This document shows, in pieces, positions 55,521 through 64,000 of a stretch of DNA of 64,000 bases. How positions within the stretch are numbered: position 1 is the first letter of the stretch; every line of letters begins with the position of its first letter. Source of the DNA: Phyllobacteriaceae bacterium (GTDB lineage Bacteria; Pseudomonadota; Alphaproteobacteria; Rhizobiales; Rhizobiaceae); NCBI GenBank assembly GCA_023954255.1, contig JAMLIH010000010.1, forward strand, positions 1 to 64,000. The letters are read 5' to 3'. The translations under genes were made by a program, and so were the position numbers. The notes below the pieces were generated by a model. The model saw only the letters and a program-made list of their open reading frames with translations. It had not been told where the DNA came from and ran no database searches.

Positions 55521-56398
55521 GATGCGGCAGCCTCTTCTCCTTCCGCGCGGGCGATTGCCCGGCGGGCGCGGCGGCGGGAAGCAAGCAGGCCGTGCTTGGG
55601 GGCGAAGACGAAGGCCAGCAGGAACAGCGCCGTCTGGGCCAGAACGACGATGCCGCCGGTCGCAGCATTGAGATAGTAGGAAGCCCAGGCGCCGAAGACG
55701 CCGGTTGCAGCGCCAATGGCGACGGCAATGCGGATGAGGCTGGGGAAGCGGTCGGTTAGCAGATGCGCCGTTGCGCCGGGGGTCACCACCATGGCGATGA
55801 CGAGGAAGGCGCCGACGGTCTGCAAGGCGGCGACTGTCGAGGCGGCAAGCAGCGTGAAGAAGACGACGCGCAGGACGGCGGGGTTGAGGCCGATGGAGCG
55901 GCCGTGGTTTTCATCGAAGAAGGCGACCATGAAATCCTGCCATTTCAGCGTCAGCACGGCGAGTGTGATGACCGAGATGATGACGAGCTGCAGCGTGTCC
56001 GCCGGGGTAATGGCGAGGATGTTGCCGAGTACGATGGTCTGGATGTTGACCGAGGTGGGCGACAGGGAAACCATGAACAGGCCAAGGCCGAAAAAGGAGG
56101 TGAAGATCAGGCCGATGATGACATCCTCGCGCAATTGCGTGCGGATGTTGAGAAACAGCATGGCGGCTGCCGCAAGCCCGCCCGAGAGGAAGGCGCCGAA
56201 GGCAAACGGCAGGCCGAGCATGTAGGCACCGGCAACGCCCGGCACGATGGCATGCGACAGCGCATCGCCAACCAGCGACCAGCCCTTCAGGATCAGGTAG
56301 CAGGAGAGAAACCCGCAGACCAAGCCGACCAGACCGGAGACGGCAATGGCCTTGACCATGTAGTCATAGCCGAACGGTTCGAGCAGAAGCTCAATCAT
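55517..56398 (-). CDS. mntC: Manganese/iron ABC transporter permease
   Basis: A 293-residue ABC-3 permease: LKGWSLVGDALSHAIVPGVAGAY, LREDVIIGLIFTSFFGLGLFM, and VVTPGATAHLLTDRFPSLI. A charged C-terminal tail (SRRRARRAIARAEGEEAAAS) is cytoplasmic. It starts within the last codons of mntB, an 8-base overlap (ATGATTGA), so its translation is coupled. Confidence 0.92.
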   Translation of the reverse strand: MIELLLEPFGYDYMVKAIAVSGLVGLVCGFLSCYLILKGWSLVGDALSHAIVPGVAGAYMLGLPFAFGAFLSGGLAAAAMLFLNIRTQLREDVIIGLIFTSFFGLGLFMVSLSPTSVNIQTIVLGNILAITPADTLQLVIISVITLAVLTLKWQDFMVAFFDENHGRSIGLNPAVLRVVFFTLLAASTVAALQTVGAFLVIAMVVTPGATAHLLTDRFPSLIRIAVAIGAATGVFGAWASYYLNAATGGIVVLAQTALFLLAFVFAPKHGLLASRRRARRAIARAEGEEAAAS

Positions 56399-57308
56399 CG
56401 CCCGGTTCCCGTTTGGCATCGCCCTGTGCGGCTTTTTCGGTATCGGCAGGGTTCTTGTCGTAGAGTACCAGCGGCCGCTCGTCGTCGGTGATGACGGTGA
56501 TCTGGCGCGGGTCCTCGTCGTCGTGCAGATCCGCACCGCCGAGGATGAAGTGGCGCAGCACGCCGCCGAAGGCCATTTCGAGGTTTTCAGGCGTGAAGAT
56601 TTCCGACGTTTTGCCCGAGGCGAGAATCGTCTTGTTGATGAAGATGGTGCGGTCGCAATATTCCGGCACACTGCCGAGGTTGTGGGTGGAAACCAGCATG
56701 ACCTTGCCTTCGCTGCGCATGGCCGAAAGCAGATCGATGATGGCATGCTCGGTCTTCACGTCGACGCCGGTGAACGGCTCGTCGAGCAGGATGACTTCGC
56801 TTTCCTGGGCGATGGCACGGGCAAGGAACACGCGTTTCTTCTGGCCGCCCGACAATTCGCCGATCTGGCGCTTGCGGAAGTCGATCATGTTGACACGGGA
56901 AAGCGCTGCCTCGACCATCTCGTGGTCGCGCGGTTTTGGGCGGCGCAGAAAACCCATATGGCCGTAGCGGCCCATCATCACCACGTCTTCCACCAGAACC
57001 GGGAAATTCCAGTCGACTTCCTCGGCCTGGGGAACATAGGCGACCTTGACGGCCTTCAGCATTTCCGCCGCCGGCCGGCCGAGAATTTCAACCGTACCGG
57101 AAGCAAGCGGCAAGAAGCCCATGATTGCCTTGAAAAGGGTCGACTTGCCGCTGCCATTGATGCCGACAAGGGCTGCGATCGTGCCCATGGGGATCTCAAA
57201 ACTGGCGTCCTTCAGCGCGGTGACGCCATTGCGGTAGACCACGGTGACGCCGGAGAGCTTCAGCCCCGGTGTGCCGGATTTTGCGGCAGCGGCCTGCGTC
57301 GCGCTCAC
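56391..57308 (-). CDS. mntB: Manganese/iron ABC transporter ATP-binding protein
   Basis: A 305-residue ATPase: Walker A GINGSGKST, Q-loop PQAEEVDW, signature LSGGQKKR, Walker B VILLDEPFTG and switch STHNLG. About 50 extra C-terminal residues (HDDEDPRQITVITDDERPLVLYDKN) go beyond the core domain, as in rhizobial SitB-like proteins. The start is GTG 57308, overlapping the mntA stop by four bases (GTGA). It powers the MntCD permease. Confidence 0.92.
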   Translation of the reverse strand: MSATQAAAAKSGTPGLKLSGVTVVYRNGVTALKDASFEIPMGTIAALVGINGSGKSTLFKAIMGFLPLASGTVEILGRPAAEMLKAVKVAYVPQAEEVDWNFPVLVEDVVMMGRYGHMGFLRRPKPRDHEMVEAALSRVNMIDFRKRQIGELSGGQKKRVFLARAIAQESEVILLDEPFTGVDVKTEHAIIDLLSAMRSEGKVMLVSTHNLGSVPEYCDRTIFINKTILASGKTSEIFTPENLEMAFGGVLRHFILGGADLHDDEDPRQITVITDDERPLVLYDKNPADTEKAAQGDAKREPGDD

Positions 57309-58219
57309 GGTTTCAGCCCTTCGGCGATGGTGGAAGTGGTGAGCCGCAGCAGATCGAGATAGGTGGGCGCAGGGCCGTCTGCTTCCGTCAGGGAGTCGAC
57401 GTACAGGACGCCGCCATAGCGCGCGCCGGTTTCCCGCGCCACCTGACGGGCGGCATCGGGCGGAATCGTGCTTTCGCTGAAGACTGCGGGAATATCGTTT
57501 TCGCGTACCAGGTCGATGACCTTGCGAACCTGCTGCGGCGTGCCCTGCTGGTCGGCATTGATCGGCCACAGATAGGCCTCCTTGAGGCCGAAGTCCCGGG
57601 TGAGATAGCTGAAGGCACCTTCACTGGTTACCAGCCACCGGCGCTCCTCGGGAATGGAGGCAAGCGTTTCGCGCAGCGGTGCGACGGCGTCGGTGATCGC
57701 CGCCTTGTAGGCTTCGGCGTTGGTTCAGCAGGTATCGGCGTTGGCCGGATCGTACCCGGCCATGGCGGCCGCAATGTTGTCGACATAGATCAGCGCGTCG
57801 CTCGGCGACATCCAGGCATGCGGGTTGGGCTTGCCGGTATAGGGGCCTTCGCCGATGCCGATCGGCTCGACACCATCGGAAATCGTTGCGCTCGGCACAT
57901 CCGACAAATTGGCGAAAAAGCGCTCGAACCACAGTTCAAGATTGAGCCCGTTCCAGAGGATGAGATCGGCATCCTGCGCCTTGATGATGTCGCGCGGGGT
58001 CGGCTGGTAGTTGTGAATTTCGGCACCGGGCTTGGTGATGGAGACGACCTCTGCCGCATCACCTGCGACGTTGCGCGCCATGTCGGCAATCACGGTAAAG
58101 GTCGTGGCCACCTTGAACTTGTCGGTAGCCTGGCCGGGCAGGGCGGTGGCCAGCCAGAACAGGATGGCGGCAACCGCCTTGAAACGCAGCATGAACCTCA
58201 ACCTTCTTCCTGCGGGCAT
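57305..58219 (-). pseudogene. mntA: Manganese-binding protein MntA/SitA, interrupted by in-frame UGA
   Basis: A 304-codon reading frame for a periplasmic metal-binding lipocalin-unrelated ABC component (cluster A-I, ZnuA/PsaA-like). It has a signal peptide (AAILFWLATALPGQA) and metal ligands His69 (EIHNYQ) and His134 (NPHAWMSP). Codon 165 (57725-57727) is TGA after NADTC. The same frame then runs intact through TNAEAYKAAITD, TSEGAFSYL (ligand Glu200) and LYVDSLTEAD (ligand Asp275) to the normal end, overlapping mntB. Relatives usually have Tyr-Arg or Tyr-Lys at codons 164-165. A stop here removes the C-terminal lobe and two ligands, so manganese uptake would fail unless UGA is read through. 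Confidence 0.88.
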
Positions 58220-58249
58220 GAACTCGTCCTCTCTTCAAGTTAATGAAAA

Positions 58250-58264
58250 TGCAAATCGTTTGCA
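58250..58264. promoter_or_regulatory. Mur/Fur box between mntA and the Fur-family gene
   Basis: TGCAAA-TCG-TTTGCA, a perfect dyad of six-base arms, 31 bases upstream of mntA and 150 upstream of the divergent regulator. It resembles the manganese-responsive Mur/Fur sites described for sitABCD in rhizobia (from memory). Confidence 0.65.
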
Positions 58265-58416
58265 ACAAGTGTTTGACTTGCGACCACTCCGGCGAAACTG
58301 CTTTTCAGCTGCAGTTGCTTCGCAACTGGAACCCGGCCGCCGCCTTTGCTAAGAAGGAGCAGGGAAAGGGGCGCTTTTCAGCGCCTACTGCTGTCTGCGA
58401 AACGGGTGGAAGCTTC

Positions 58417-58836
58417 ATGGACCAGCATCGCGATTACGAAAGCGAACTGCGCGAGGCGGGCGTGCGGCTGACCAAGCCGCGCAAGATCATCCTCAAGATT
58501 CTCGGCGAAAGCCAGGATCATCCCGATGCGATGGCGATCTTCCGCCGCGCGGTGAAGATCGACGCCTCGATTTCGCTTGCCACGGTCTACCGCACGATGA
58601 AACTGCTGGAAGGCCTCGGCGCGGTGCACCGCCACTCCTTCGAGGGCGGGCCGGCGCGGTTCGAACATGCCGATGGCGAACATCACGACCACCTGATCGA
58701 CCTCGATACCGGCAGGGTGATCGAGTTTCATTCGGAGACGCTGGAACGGCTGCAGGAGCAGATTGCCGACGAGTTGGGCTACGACATCGAGCATCACCGG
58801 CTGGAGCTCTATGGCCGGAAGCGGCGGCAGCGGTGA
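58417..58836 (+). CDS. mur: Fur family regulator, probably manganese-responsive Mur
   Basis: A 139-residue Fur-family protein: winged helix ([40 protein letters not shown]) and metal site [24 protein letters not shown]. The Cys-x-x-Cys zinc motif found in E. coli Fur at this place is replaced (DLDTG), as in rhizobial Mur/Fur. Divergence from mntABCD with a shared dyad makes it the likely repressor of manganese uptake. GGTGGAAG precedes the ATG. Confidence 0.9.
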   Translation: MDQHRDYESELREAGVRLTKPRKIILKILGESQDHPDAMAIFRRAVKIDASISLATVYRTMKLLEGLGAVHRHSFEGGPARFEHADGEHHDHLIDLDTGRVIEFHSETLERLQEQIADELGYDIEHHRLELYGRKRRQR

Positions 58837-58938
58837 GGGCGATGCCTGTCCAAAATCCTGCTGACGGCATGTTGTCAGTAGCGTCGGGCTAAAACGCACT
58901 CCTGGCGGGTTCACTCCGAACTCGGCAGGAGATCGGGA

Positions 58939-59337
58939 ATGAAATTTGCCTCACTTCGCCTCATAGCCGGGGATATCCATGGCCTCGTTGCATTCTATGA
59001 ACTGGTCACCGGGCTTAAAGCCAACTGGCCAGCACCGGTGTTTGCCGAGATTGTCACCGATTCGGGTACTCTGGCTTTCGGTACGGCTGAGACGGTTGCC
59101 CTGTTCCGGGAAGGGTCTGCAGAACCCGGTGCAAACCGCACCGCGGTAATTGAGCTTCAGGTAGACGACCTTGAGGATCATTATGCGCGATTGAAGGATA
59201 TCTGCGAGGTGGTGCATCCGCCCAAGCTGCTGCCCTGGGGCAATCAAACCTTCCAGTTGCGCGACCCGGAGGGCACGCTTGTGAGCCTGTACATGCCGGC
59301 AACCGATGCGGCAAAGGCGCGCTTCGGCGGACGGTGA
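58939..59337 (+). CDS. VOC superfamily (glyoxalase-like) protein
   Basis: A 132-residue protein with paired beta-alpha-beta-beta-beta modules: LRLIAGDIHGLVAFYELVTGL at the start and LPWGNQTFQLRDPEGTLVSLYMPA at the end, the latter containing a likely metal-binding Glu. Such proteins include glyoxalases, dioxygenases and resistance proteins. GGAGATCGGGA precedes the ATG. No function can be assigned. Confidence 0.87.
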   Translation: MKFASLRLIAGDIHGLVAFYELVTGLKANWPAPVFAEIVTDSGTLAFGTAETVALFREGSAEPGANRTAVIELQVDDLEDHYARLKDICEVVHPPKLLPWGNQTFQLRDPEGTLVSLYMPATDAAKARFGGR

Positions 59338-59367
59338 GGTGTGGGTATCCGTCTGACCCCGGCAGGA

Positions 59368-62300
59368 TCAGACGAGGAAGTCGTCGGTGACCAGATCCGA
59401 TGCCGTCACGCCCAACAGCAGGATGCTTGTATCGCTGTCGAGTTGAAGCGAGACGCCCTGATTGTAGTTGGTGGCCAGACTCGTGACCTCGTCCGCGGAG
59501 GAAAATCCGAAGGCACTCAGATCGAGCACTTCACTGCCTCCCGCGCCCGCAACAAAGTCGGTTATGGTCGTTTCACCGAAAACGTCGTCGAAGATGAAGG
59601 TGTCGACGCCATCGCCGCCGGTCACCAGGTTCGTGCCGCCGCCTGCGTTGATCGTGTCGTTGCCGGCGCCGCCATCGATGCGGTCGTCCTTGTCGCCGGT
59701 CGTGATCGTGTCATTTCCGGCGTTGGACCAGATCACGGCCTTGCTGGTTCCCAGATCAATGTCGAGGTCGCCCAGCACCACGGTGTCCGAGGCCAGTTGC
59801 AGGAACTGGGTGCCCTTGGCCGACGAGCGGATGAGTTCGATGCTGTCCAGCAACTGGGCATCGGCGCTGTCTTCGATCATCAGCAGGTTGGAGCCGCCCG
59901 GCAGCACCAGTGTGTCCGTTCCGTCTCCGCCCGAATAGGCCGCGCCGCTGACAGTGAAGAAGGATGCGCCGAGGACTTCGCCCGTTACGGGGTTTTCGAT
60001 CACAGCGTGTTCAGGCGCCTGTGTACCGGCGACGAAGTTCAGGGTATCGTCATTGGTCGCCCCGGAAACGGTCTGGCTGACCGGCGGCGTTACGCTGGCC
60101 GCATCGTCGCCCCACTGCACGAGTGCCGTTGAAAATGCGGTGTCGATGCCGTCGGTTATCTGGAAGCTCAGATTGATGATGCCCGATCCGGCGGTGCCGG
60201 GGTCCACGGCGATGCTGCCATCCTCCCAGATGGTCACCTGAACCGGATCGTTGGTGGTCGAGTTCCAGGTGAAGGGCGTACCGAAGTCGCGGCCCTTGCC
60301 GAGCGGTGCGATGGAAAGCTGGTCGTTCTGATCGGTATCAGTGGCGGTGGCCAGCAGGTTGCCGGTAACGATGCCGCCGCCAATTCCGTAAATTTCAGCG
60401 TTGAGCGGATCAGGGGCGTCGTTTTCGCCGAGCACCGTAACCGTCACCGTGCCGAAGGTCGGCCACGGATCGCCGCCCTGGGGCTGGTAGGTGTAGGTGA
60501 AAGTGACGTCGTAGGTATCTCCGACGCTGAGGAAGTCGAAGGAGGAATGGGTGCCTTCGGCATTCCACAGACTGTAGGTCAGGCCGTTGCGCCCTTCGCT
60601 CGCGCTTCCCAGTTCGGGTTGTGATACGATGATGAAGGAATCGAGCTGCGGGCCGTCGACGTCATAGTCGTTGGGATTCTGCCCGAAAAGCGTTGTGCGA
60701 TCATCCTCATCGACCGTTGCCTGGCGGTCGGGCGGAATGCCGATATCGTCCGTGCCGGTAACCTGAACCACGGCATATCCCTCACCCTGTACGGCATCAA
60801 AATCCAGCCCTTTCAGGCGTGTCGTGCCCGAAACCTGGCTATATTCCATCCGTGACAGCGGCGCGCCGTCGAAGAGATGGCTGAGGTTGATATCGAAGCC
60901 CGAATTGTCCAGCGTGGTTGAATCGAAGACTTTCACGCCAAGGGAAACGCCATCCTTGTCGAACCCCTCGATCAGGACAACCGCCTCGTCCCAGAAGGAG
61001 TCTGCGCCGAAGCGAATGTTGATGGCCGGATCGTCGAATTCGAAGTTCAGGCTCTCACCGGCGTCGATGAAGTATTCGCCATGACTGCCCGCGCCGCCGA
61101 CGACGCCGACCGAGGAACCGGCAATGGCGATCTGCCCCGGGCTGGTAATCGTCACGCCACCAAGGGCGACTTCGCTGGGCTGACTGGTGGCGAAGGTGCC
61201 GAAATCATAGCTGTACTGTGCGAAGGTGGCGCCTTGGACAACCTGACCGGCTGCATCCTCGACCGAATAGGATACAACGTCATAGTGGATGGCGCCTTCG
61301 GGGAGATGATCCCATGAGGCAGGCCAGCTTGCCCCGAAGCGCGGCGTGAAGACCAGAGAGATAGCGCCATCGGCCGTGAAGCCTACGCCATCGCCGGTAT
61401 TGCCGGTGAATGTCACCGGCGACCCCAACAGCGATGTGGCCGAAACAACCTTCAGGCCGGTGCCTGAATCGTTGCCGAGGACGTCGATCAGCACGGTGGC
61501 GTTTTCGGTCACATCGGCAACGTCGTTGGCCAGTTCCGGCGCATCGAAAATGCTGGTGACATTCATGGTGGCGATGACCGAGTCGGCCACCCCGTCGGAA
61601 ACCGTGAAGCCGAAGGCATCGTCAACCGTGCCACCGGCAGCATTATCGGGCGTCAGCACCAGATTGCCGGATGCAATGTCGCCGGTACCGATCGCCGCAC
61701 CGGTACCGACAGTGATGCCCGAAAGGGTCAGGGTCCCGCTGGCCGGAAGGCTGACAATCCCGATCGCCGTCATCGCGTCTTCGAAGTCGACATCGTGAAA
61801 GCCGAAATCCGCCAGTGAAAACACATGCGGGATATCGGCCTGGGTATAGATGTGACCGGGGCTGGCGGTCGGGGCCGTATTGTTCTTGGCGCCGTCGAGG
61901 TCGCCGACGCTCCCCGCTGCTTCGTCTATCTTTGCGTCAAGGCTGGTGCCGGTAAACTCCGACAGGGCGTCGACCGCGCTGCCGGGCTGGCCGTCGACGG
62001 TTTCCTCCTGAGCCGCCAGTTCGACTGCATCGGCTGCCTCGCCCTGGACGACGATTGCCACCTGGGTGATCCCGGTCAGGAAATCCTCGCCGTCCGAAAA
62101 GCCGGAAAGCGCATCGGCAACGGCCTGGTTCGTCTCGGCTAGCAATGCAGCTGCTGCGGCGACGGTCGATGTTGCTGAGGAGATGTCGATGCCCAGCGAA
62201 GCGGCAGCGCTACCGGCTAGGCCGCCCAGCGTTGTCTCGTCGGCAAGGTCGGCGGGCAGGGAGGCGGCCACTTCTGCAAAGGCCGAGTTGCTTGCCGCAA

Positions 62301-63675
62301 GATAGGAGGCGGCACCCGCGCCAACCAGAAGGTTGGCGATCACCGTCACGGAATTGAGAACCTGCGTTGACGCAGCCTGCACTGCGGCAGCTTCTGCATC
62401 TTCGAGCAAGGTTGCGGCGATTGCATCGAGCGACAGCAGGTCGATAGCCGGGGCAAGACCCAGACCATCCAGAACCGCAGCATGCGCCGCCGTCACGTCC
62501 ATGCCACCGTCCGCCAGCGCCTGAACCAGGGTGGTCAGCGGCGTGATGATGCCGGAACCGTCCGGCGCCTTCAGCATGCCCTCGAAGGCAAGCCCGGTGG
62601 CAACGTCGATGCCCCCGGTCATGACCAGCGTGCCGGCCGGATCGACGAGTTCGAAGTCGCCGGACCCGTCGGTCATCGCGATTGCCTCACCGTCATCGTG
62701 TACGCCGTTGTTGTTGGCATCGCCGATCACGGTAGCGGCGGCGAAATATCCATCGGCAGCATTGCCGGCAAGCACATCGGTTTCGCCGCTGATGATGATT
62801 GTTGCAGTTGCCAGGTCGTTGTCGCCATCGGCGTCGGTGACCCTGTAGGCAAAGCTCACCTCGGCGGTCTCGTCCTGCTTCAGATAGTCGAAAGCACCGG
62901 CGGGATCGAAGGAGAAAGTCCCGTCCGCATTGAGGATCAGGTTTCCGGCATCCACATCGCTGACCAGCTCAACCGCGGAAACGAGATCGGGAACCGAGTC
63001 GTTGTCCAGTACCGATGCCGACAGGGCAGGACCATCCTCGCTTATGGCAAATTCGTCGTCGCCGGCGGTTACGGGCTCGTCGGCGGGGTCCTGCTCGACG
63101 CCATCGACGATGATCCGCAGGTTTTCAAACCCGCTCGCTTTCAGGCCGAATGAGGAGAAGGCGAAGGTCTTTTCCGGTCCCCTTCCGAAAGCAAATCCGG
63201 GCGGGCAGGCACCTTCGTCAAGAAAATCGAGATAGGCGGCAATGTCAGCCTGCACCTGCTGCGACAGCCACTCATCGCCGGTCATTTCCAGCAGCAGCGT
63301 ATCCTCGCCGCGGCCGCCATCGGCGACATCGAACGATCCCTGGTTTTCGGAAACGTTGTAGATGACGGTATCATCGCCGCTGTCGGCGGCCACCCGGTCG
63401 CTGCCGGCGCCACCATCGATGATATCGTCTCCGGTGCCGCCGAAAACGGTGTCGTTGCCGCCACCGCCGTTGAGTTCGTCGCCGCCCGCATTGCCCCACA
63501 GCCAGTCGCTGCCGTCTTTCGCGTCGATGAGATCGTCGCCGGGGCCGCCCTTGAGGATGTCTCGGCCATCGGTGCCGATCAGATGATCGTCCCTGTGTCC
63601 GCCACGGGAGTGATTCTTGTGGTAATGCGAGGGGTTGTGGCCGGTCTGGCTGACCGGTGTCCTGTGGCGCGGCAT
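59368..63675 (-). CDS. Large RTX/VCBS-type adhesin, predicted type I secretion substrate
   Basis: A 1435-residue acidic protein without a signal peptide. RTX calcium-binding repeats are near the N-terminus, residues about 30-110 (GGPGDDLIDAKDGSD, GGGGNDTVFGGTGDDI), and again near the C-terminus (NAGNDTITTGDKDDRIDGGAGNDT). Between them are VCBS/cadherin-like domains (FDYLKQDETAEVSFAYRVTD, PTFGTVTVTVLGENDAPDPL), an Ala-rich helical stretch at about 390-560, and dystroglycan-like segments. The last residues (LDSDTSILLLGVTASDLVTDDFLV) resemble a type I secretion signal. It probably acts in surface adhesion or biofilm. No ABC/MFP secretion genes are adjacent. Confidence 0.83.
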   Translation of the reverse strand: MPRHRTPVSQTGHNPSHYHKNHSRGGHRDDHLIGTDGRDILKGGPGDDLIDAKDGSDWLWGNAGGDELNGGGGNDTVFGGTGDDIIDGGAGSDRVAADSGDDTVIYNVSENQGSFDVADGGRGEDTLLLEMTGDEWLSQQVQADIAAYLDFLDEGACPPGFAFGRGPEKTFAFSSFGLKASGFENLRIIVDGVEQDPADEPVTAGDDEFAISEDGPALSASVLDNDSVPDLVSAVELVSDVDAGNLILNADGTFSFDPAGAFDYLKQDETAEVSFAYRVTDADGDNDLATATIIISGETDVLAGNAADGYFAAATVIGDANNNGVHDDGEAIAMTDGSGDFELVDPAGTLVMTGGIDVATGLAFEGMLKAPDGSGIITPLTTLVQALADGGMDVTAAHAAVLDGLGLAPAIDLLSLDAIAATLLEDAEAAAVQAASTQVLNSVTVIANLLVGAGAASYLAASNSAFAEVAASLPADLADETTLGGLAGSAAASLGIDISSATSTVAAAAALLAETNQAVADALSGFSDGEDFLTGITQVAIVVQGEAADAVELAAQEETVDGQPGSAVDALSEFTGTSLDAKIDEAAGSVGDLDGAKNNTAPTASPGHIYTQADIPHVFSLADFGFHDVDFEDAMTAIGIVSLPASGTLTLSGITVGTGAAIGTGDIASGNLVLTPDNAAGGTVDDAFGFTVSDGVADSVIATMNVTSIFDAPELANDVADVTENATVLIDVLGNDSGTGLKVVSATSLLGSPVTFTGNTGDGVGFTADGAISLVFTPRFGASWPASWDHLPEGAIHYDVVSYSVEDAAGQVVQGATFAQYSYDFGTFATSQPSEVALGGVTITSPGQIAIAGSSVGVVGGAGSHGEYFIDAGESLNFEFDDPAINIRFGADSFWDEAVVLIEGFDKDGVSLGVKVFDSTTLDNSGFDINLSHLFDGAPLSRMEYSQVSGTTRLKGLDFDAVQGEGYAVVQVTGTDDIGIPPDRQATVDEDDRTTLFGQNPNDYDVDGPQLDSFIIVSQPELGSASEGRNGLTYSLWNAEGTHSSFDFLSVGDTYDVTFTYTYQPQGGDPWPTFGTVTVTVLGENDAPDPLNAEIYGIGGGIVTGNLLATATDTDQNDQLSIAPLGKGRDFGTPFTWNSTTNDPVQVTIWEDGSIAVDPGTAGSGIINLSFQITDGIDTAFSTALVQWGDDAASVTPPVSQTVSGATNDDTLNFVAGTQAPEHAVIENPVTGEVLGASFFTVSGAAYSGGDGTDTLVLPGGSNLLMIEDSADAQLLDSIELIRSSAKGTQFLQLASDTVVLGDLDIDLGTSKAVIWSNAGNDTITTGDKDDRIDGGAGNDTINAGGGTNLVTGGDGVDTFIFDDVFGETTITDFVAGAGGSEVLDLSAFGFSSADEVTSLATNYNQGVSLQLDSDTSILLLGVTASDLVTDDFLV

Positions 63676-64000
63676 AACGAAACTCCCACGTTACTCGTCG
63701 TCCGGCCGCCGCGCCAGTCAGTTATTGCCAATACATGCTGCATGCAAAATCGCTTAAATGGCGTAGAAAAGTCAACCCAGCAATCAAGCGAGGGTTAATT
63801 TCAACATTACTGCAGTTTTGAATTTCCGGCGGAAGTTTGCTTGTTCGATTATATTTCAAATCGGAAAATGCAGGGTCTTTCCTTTGAATATATTCGGTTT
63901 TTCAAGGCTATCTTCATGCCGGGATGTGCGGCCGGCGACATTGTATCCGTCGGCCGCCATTTTGACCTTGTTCATGACTCCATGACCTAGTTGGCGGTGG
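63676..64000. other. 325-bp gene-free end of the window
   Basis: No gene is seen. The sequence is AT-rich just upstream of the adhesin start (63720-63900), so it probably holds its promoter. An imperfect GC-rich inverted repeat around 63928-63957 (GCGGCCGGCGAC and GTCGGCCGC) may be a hairpin; there is no clear T-run. Confidence 0.4.

Noticed and set aside
41631..58219. UGA recoding (Trp reassignment or selenocysteine) to explain the interrupted GST and mntA genes
   Set aside because: Many intact genes here end in TGA at conserved C-termini, and mntA would need Arg or Lys, not Trp, at its UGA. Neither site has a family Cys/Sec position or an evident SECIS-like hairpin.

Overview
The window looks like chromosomal DNA of an alphaproteobacterium, most probably of the Hyphomicrobiales (rhizobia and relatives), possibly marine. 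Pointers are a Fur/Mur-type regulator divergent from a mntABCD manganese transporter, a short PmtA-type phospholipid N-methyltransferase, a perfect CtrA-type site (TTAA-N7-TTAA), a fused indolepyruvate ferredoxin oxidoreductase, a DmdB-like acyl-CoA ligase and high-GC codon use. I found no rRNA, tRNA, CRISPR array, insertion sequence or prophage.

Layout. 62-594: ccdAB toxin-antitoxin pair with a palindromic operator. 689-1414: SDR oxidoreductase. 1704-14232: the most unusual region, three secreted DUF11-type repeat proteins followed by a large outer-membrane beta-barrel protein. 14304-17140: MFS exporter, secreted alpha/beta hydrolase-like protein, SDR. 17212-23773: amidase, guanine deaminase and xanthine dehydrogenase (purine catabolism). 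23853-27088: small secreted protein and a three-gene set around a periplasmic ClpP-like protein. 27241-31230: formaldehyde-detoxifying dehydrogenase, YaiI family, FadD, DUF4031. 31301-35582: small secreted protein, PhoX phosphatase, DUF2269 membrane protein, frameshifted saccharopine-dehydrogenase-like gene. 35587-40547: indolepyruvate oxidoreductase, Lrp/AsnC regulator, FMN-binding protein. 40634-44294: TrhO, a GST interrupted by UGA, GH25 lipoprotein, SCP2 protein, higBA. 44397-49481: acyl-CoA ligase, threonine dehydratase, cold-shock protein, HugZ-like protein, sirtuin. 49490-54518: MBL-fold protein, CoA-transferase, MalY/PatB lyase, PmtA. 54687-58836: mntABCD, with UGA inside mntA, and the divergent Fur/Mur gene. 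58939-63675: glyoxalase-like protein and a 1435-residue RTX/VCBS-type adhesin.

The main observation concerns the DUF11 locus. Protein 1 (1704-4349) and protein 2 (4619-5635) both stop one beta-strand before the end of their last DUF11 domain (...DTLQ, ...DNLQ). The mature N-termini of protein 2 and protein 3 (5706-10352) start exactly with that missing strand (ISNTVTV, IVNTVTV), just after the predicted signal-peptide cleavage sites. End to end, the three proteins read as one repeat array cut twice at the same phase. Protein 2 has both a free strand and an open domain. This suggests a filament or head-to-tail complex joined by donor-strand complementation and tied to the outer-membrane barrel protein (10519-14232). 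The alternative is fission of one giant adhesin gene.

Three genes carry lesions: in-frame UGA in mntA and in the GST gene, and a frameshift at about 35030. They may be real decay or sequence errors. Candidate regulatory links include a near-identical 17-bp motif upstream of fadD and the SCP2 gene, a Mur/Fur box at mntA/mur and a degenerate Pho box at phoX.
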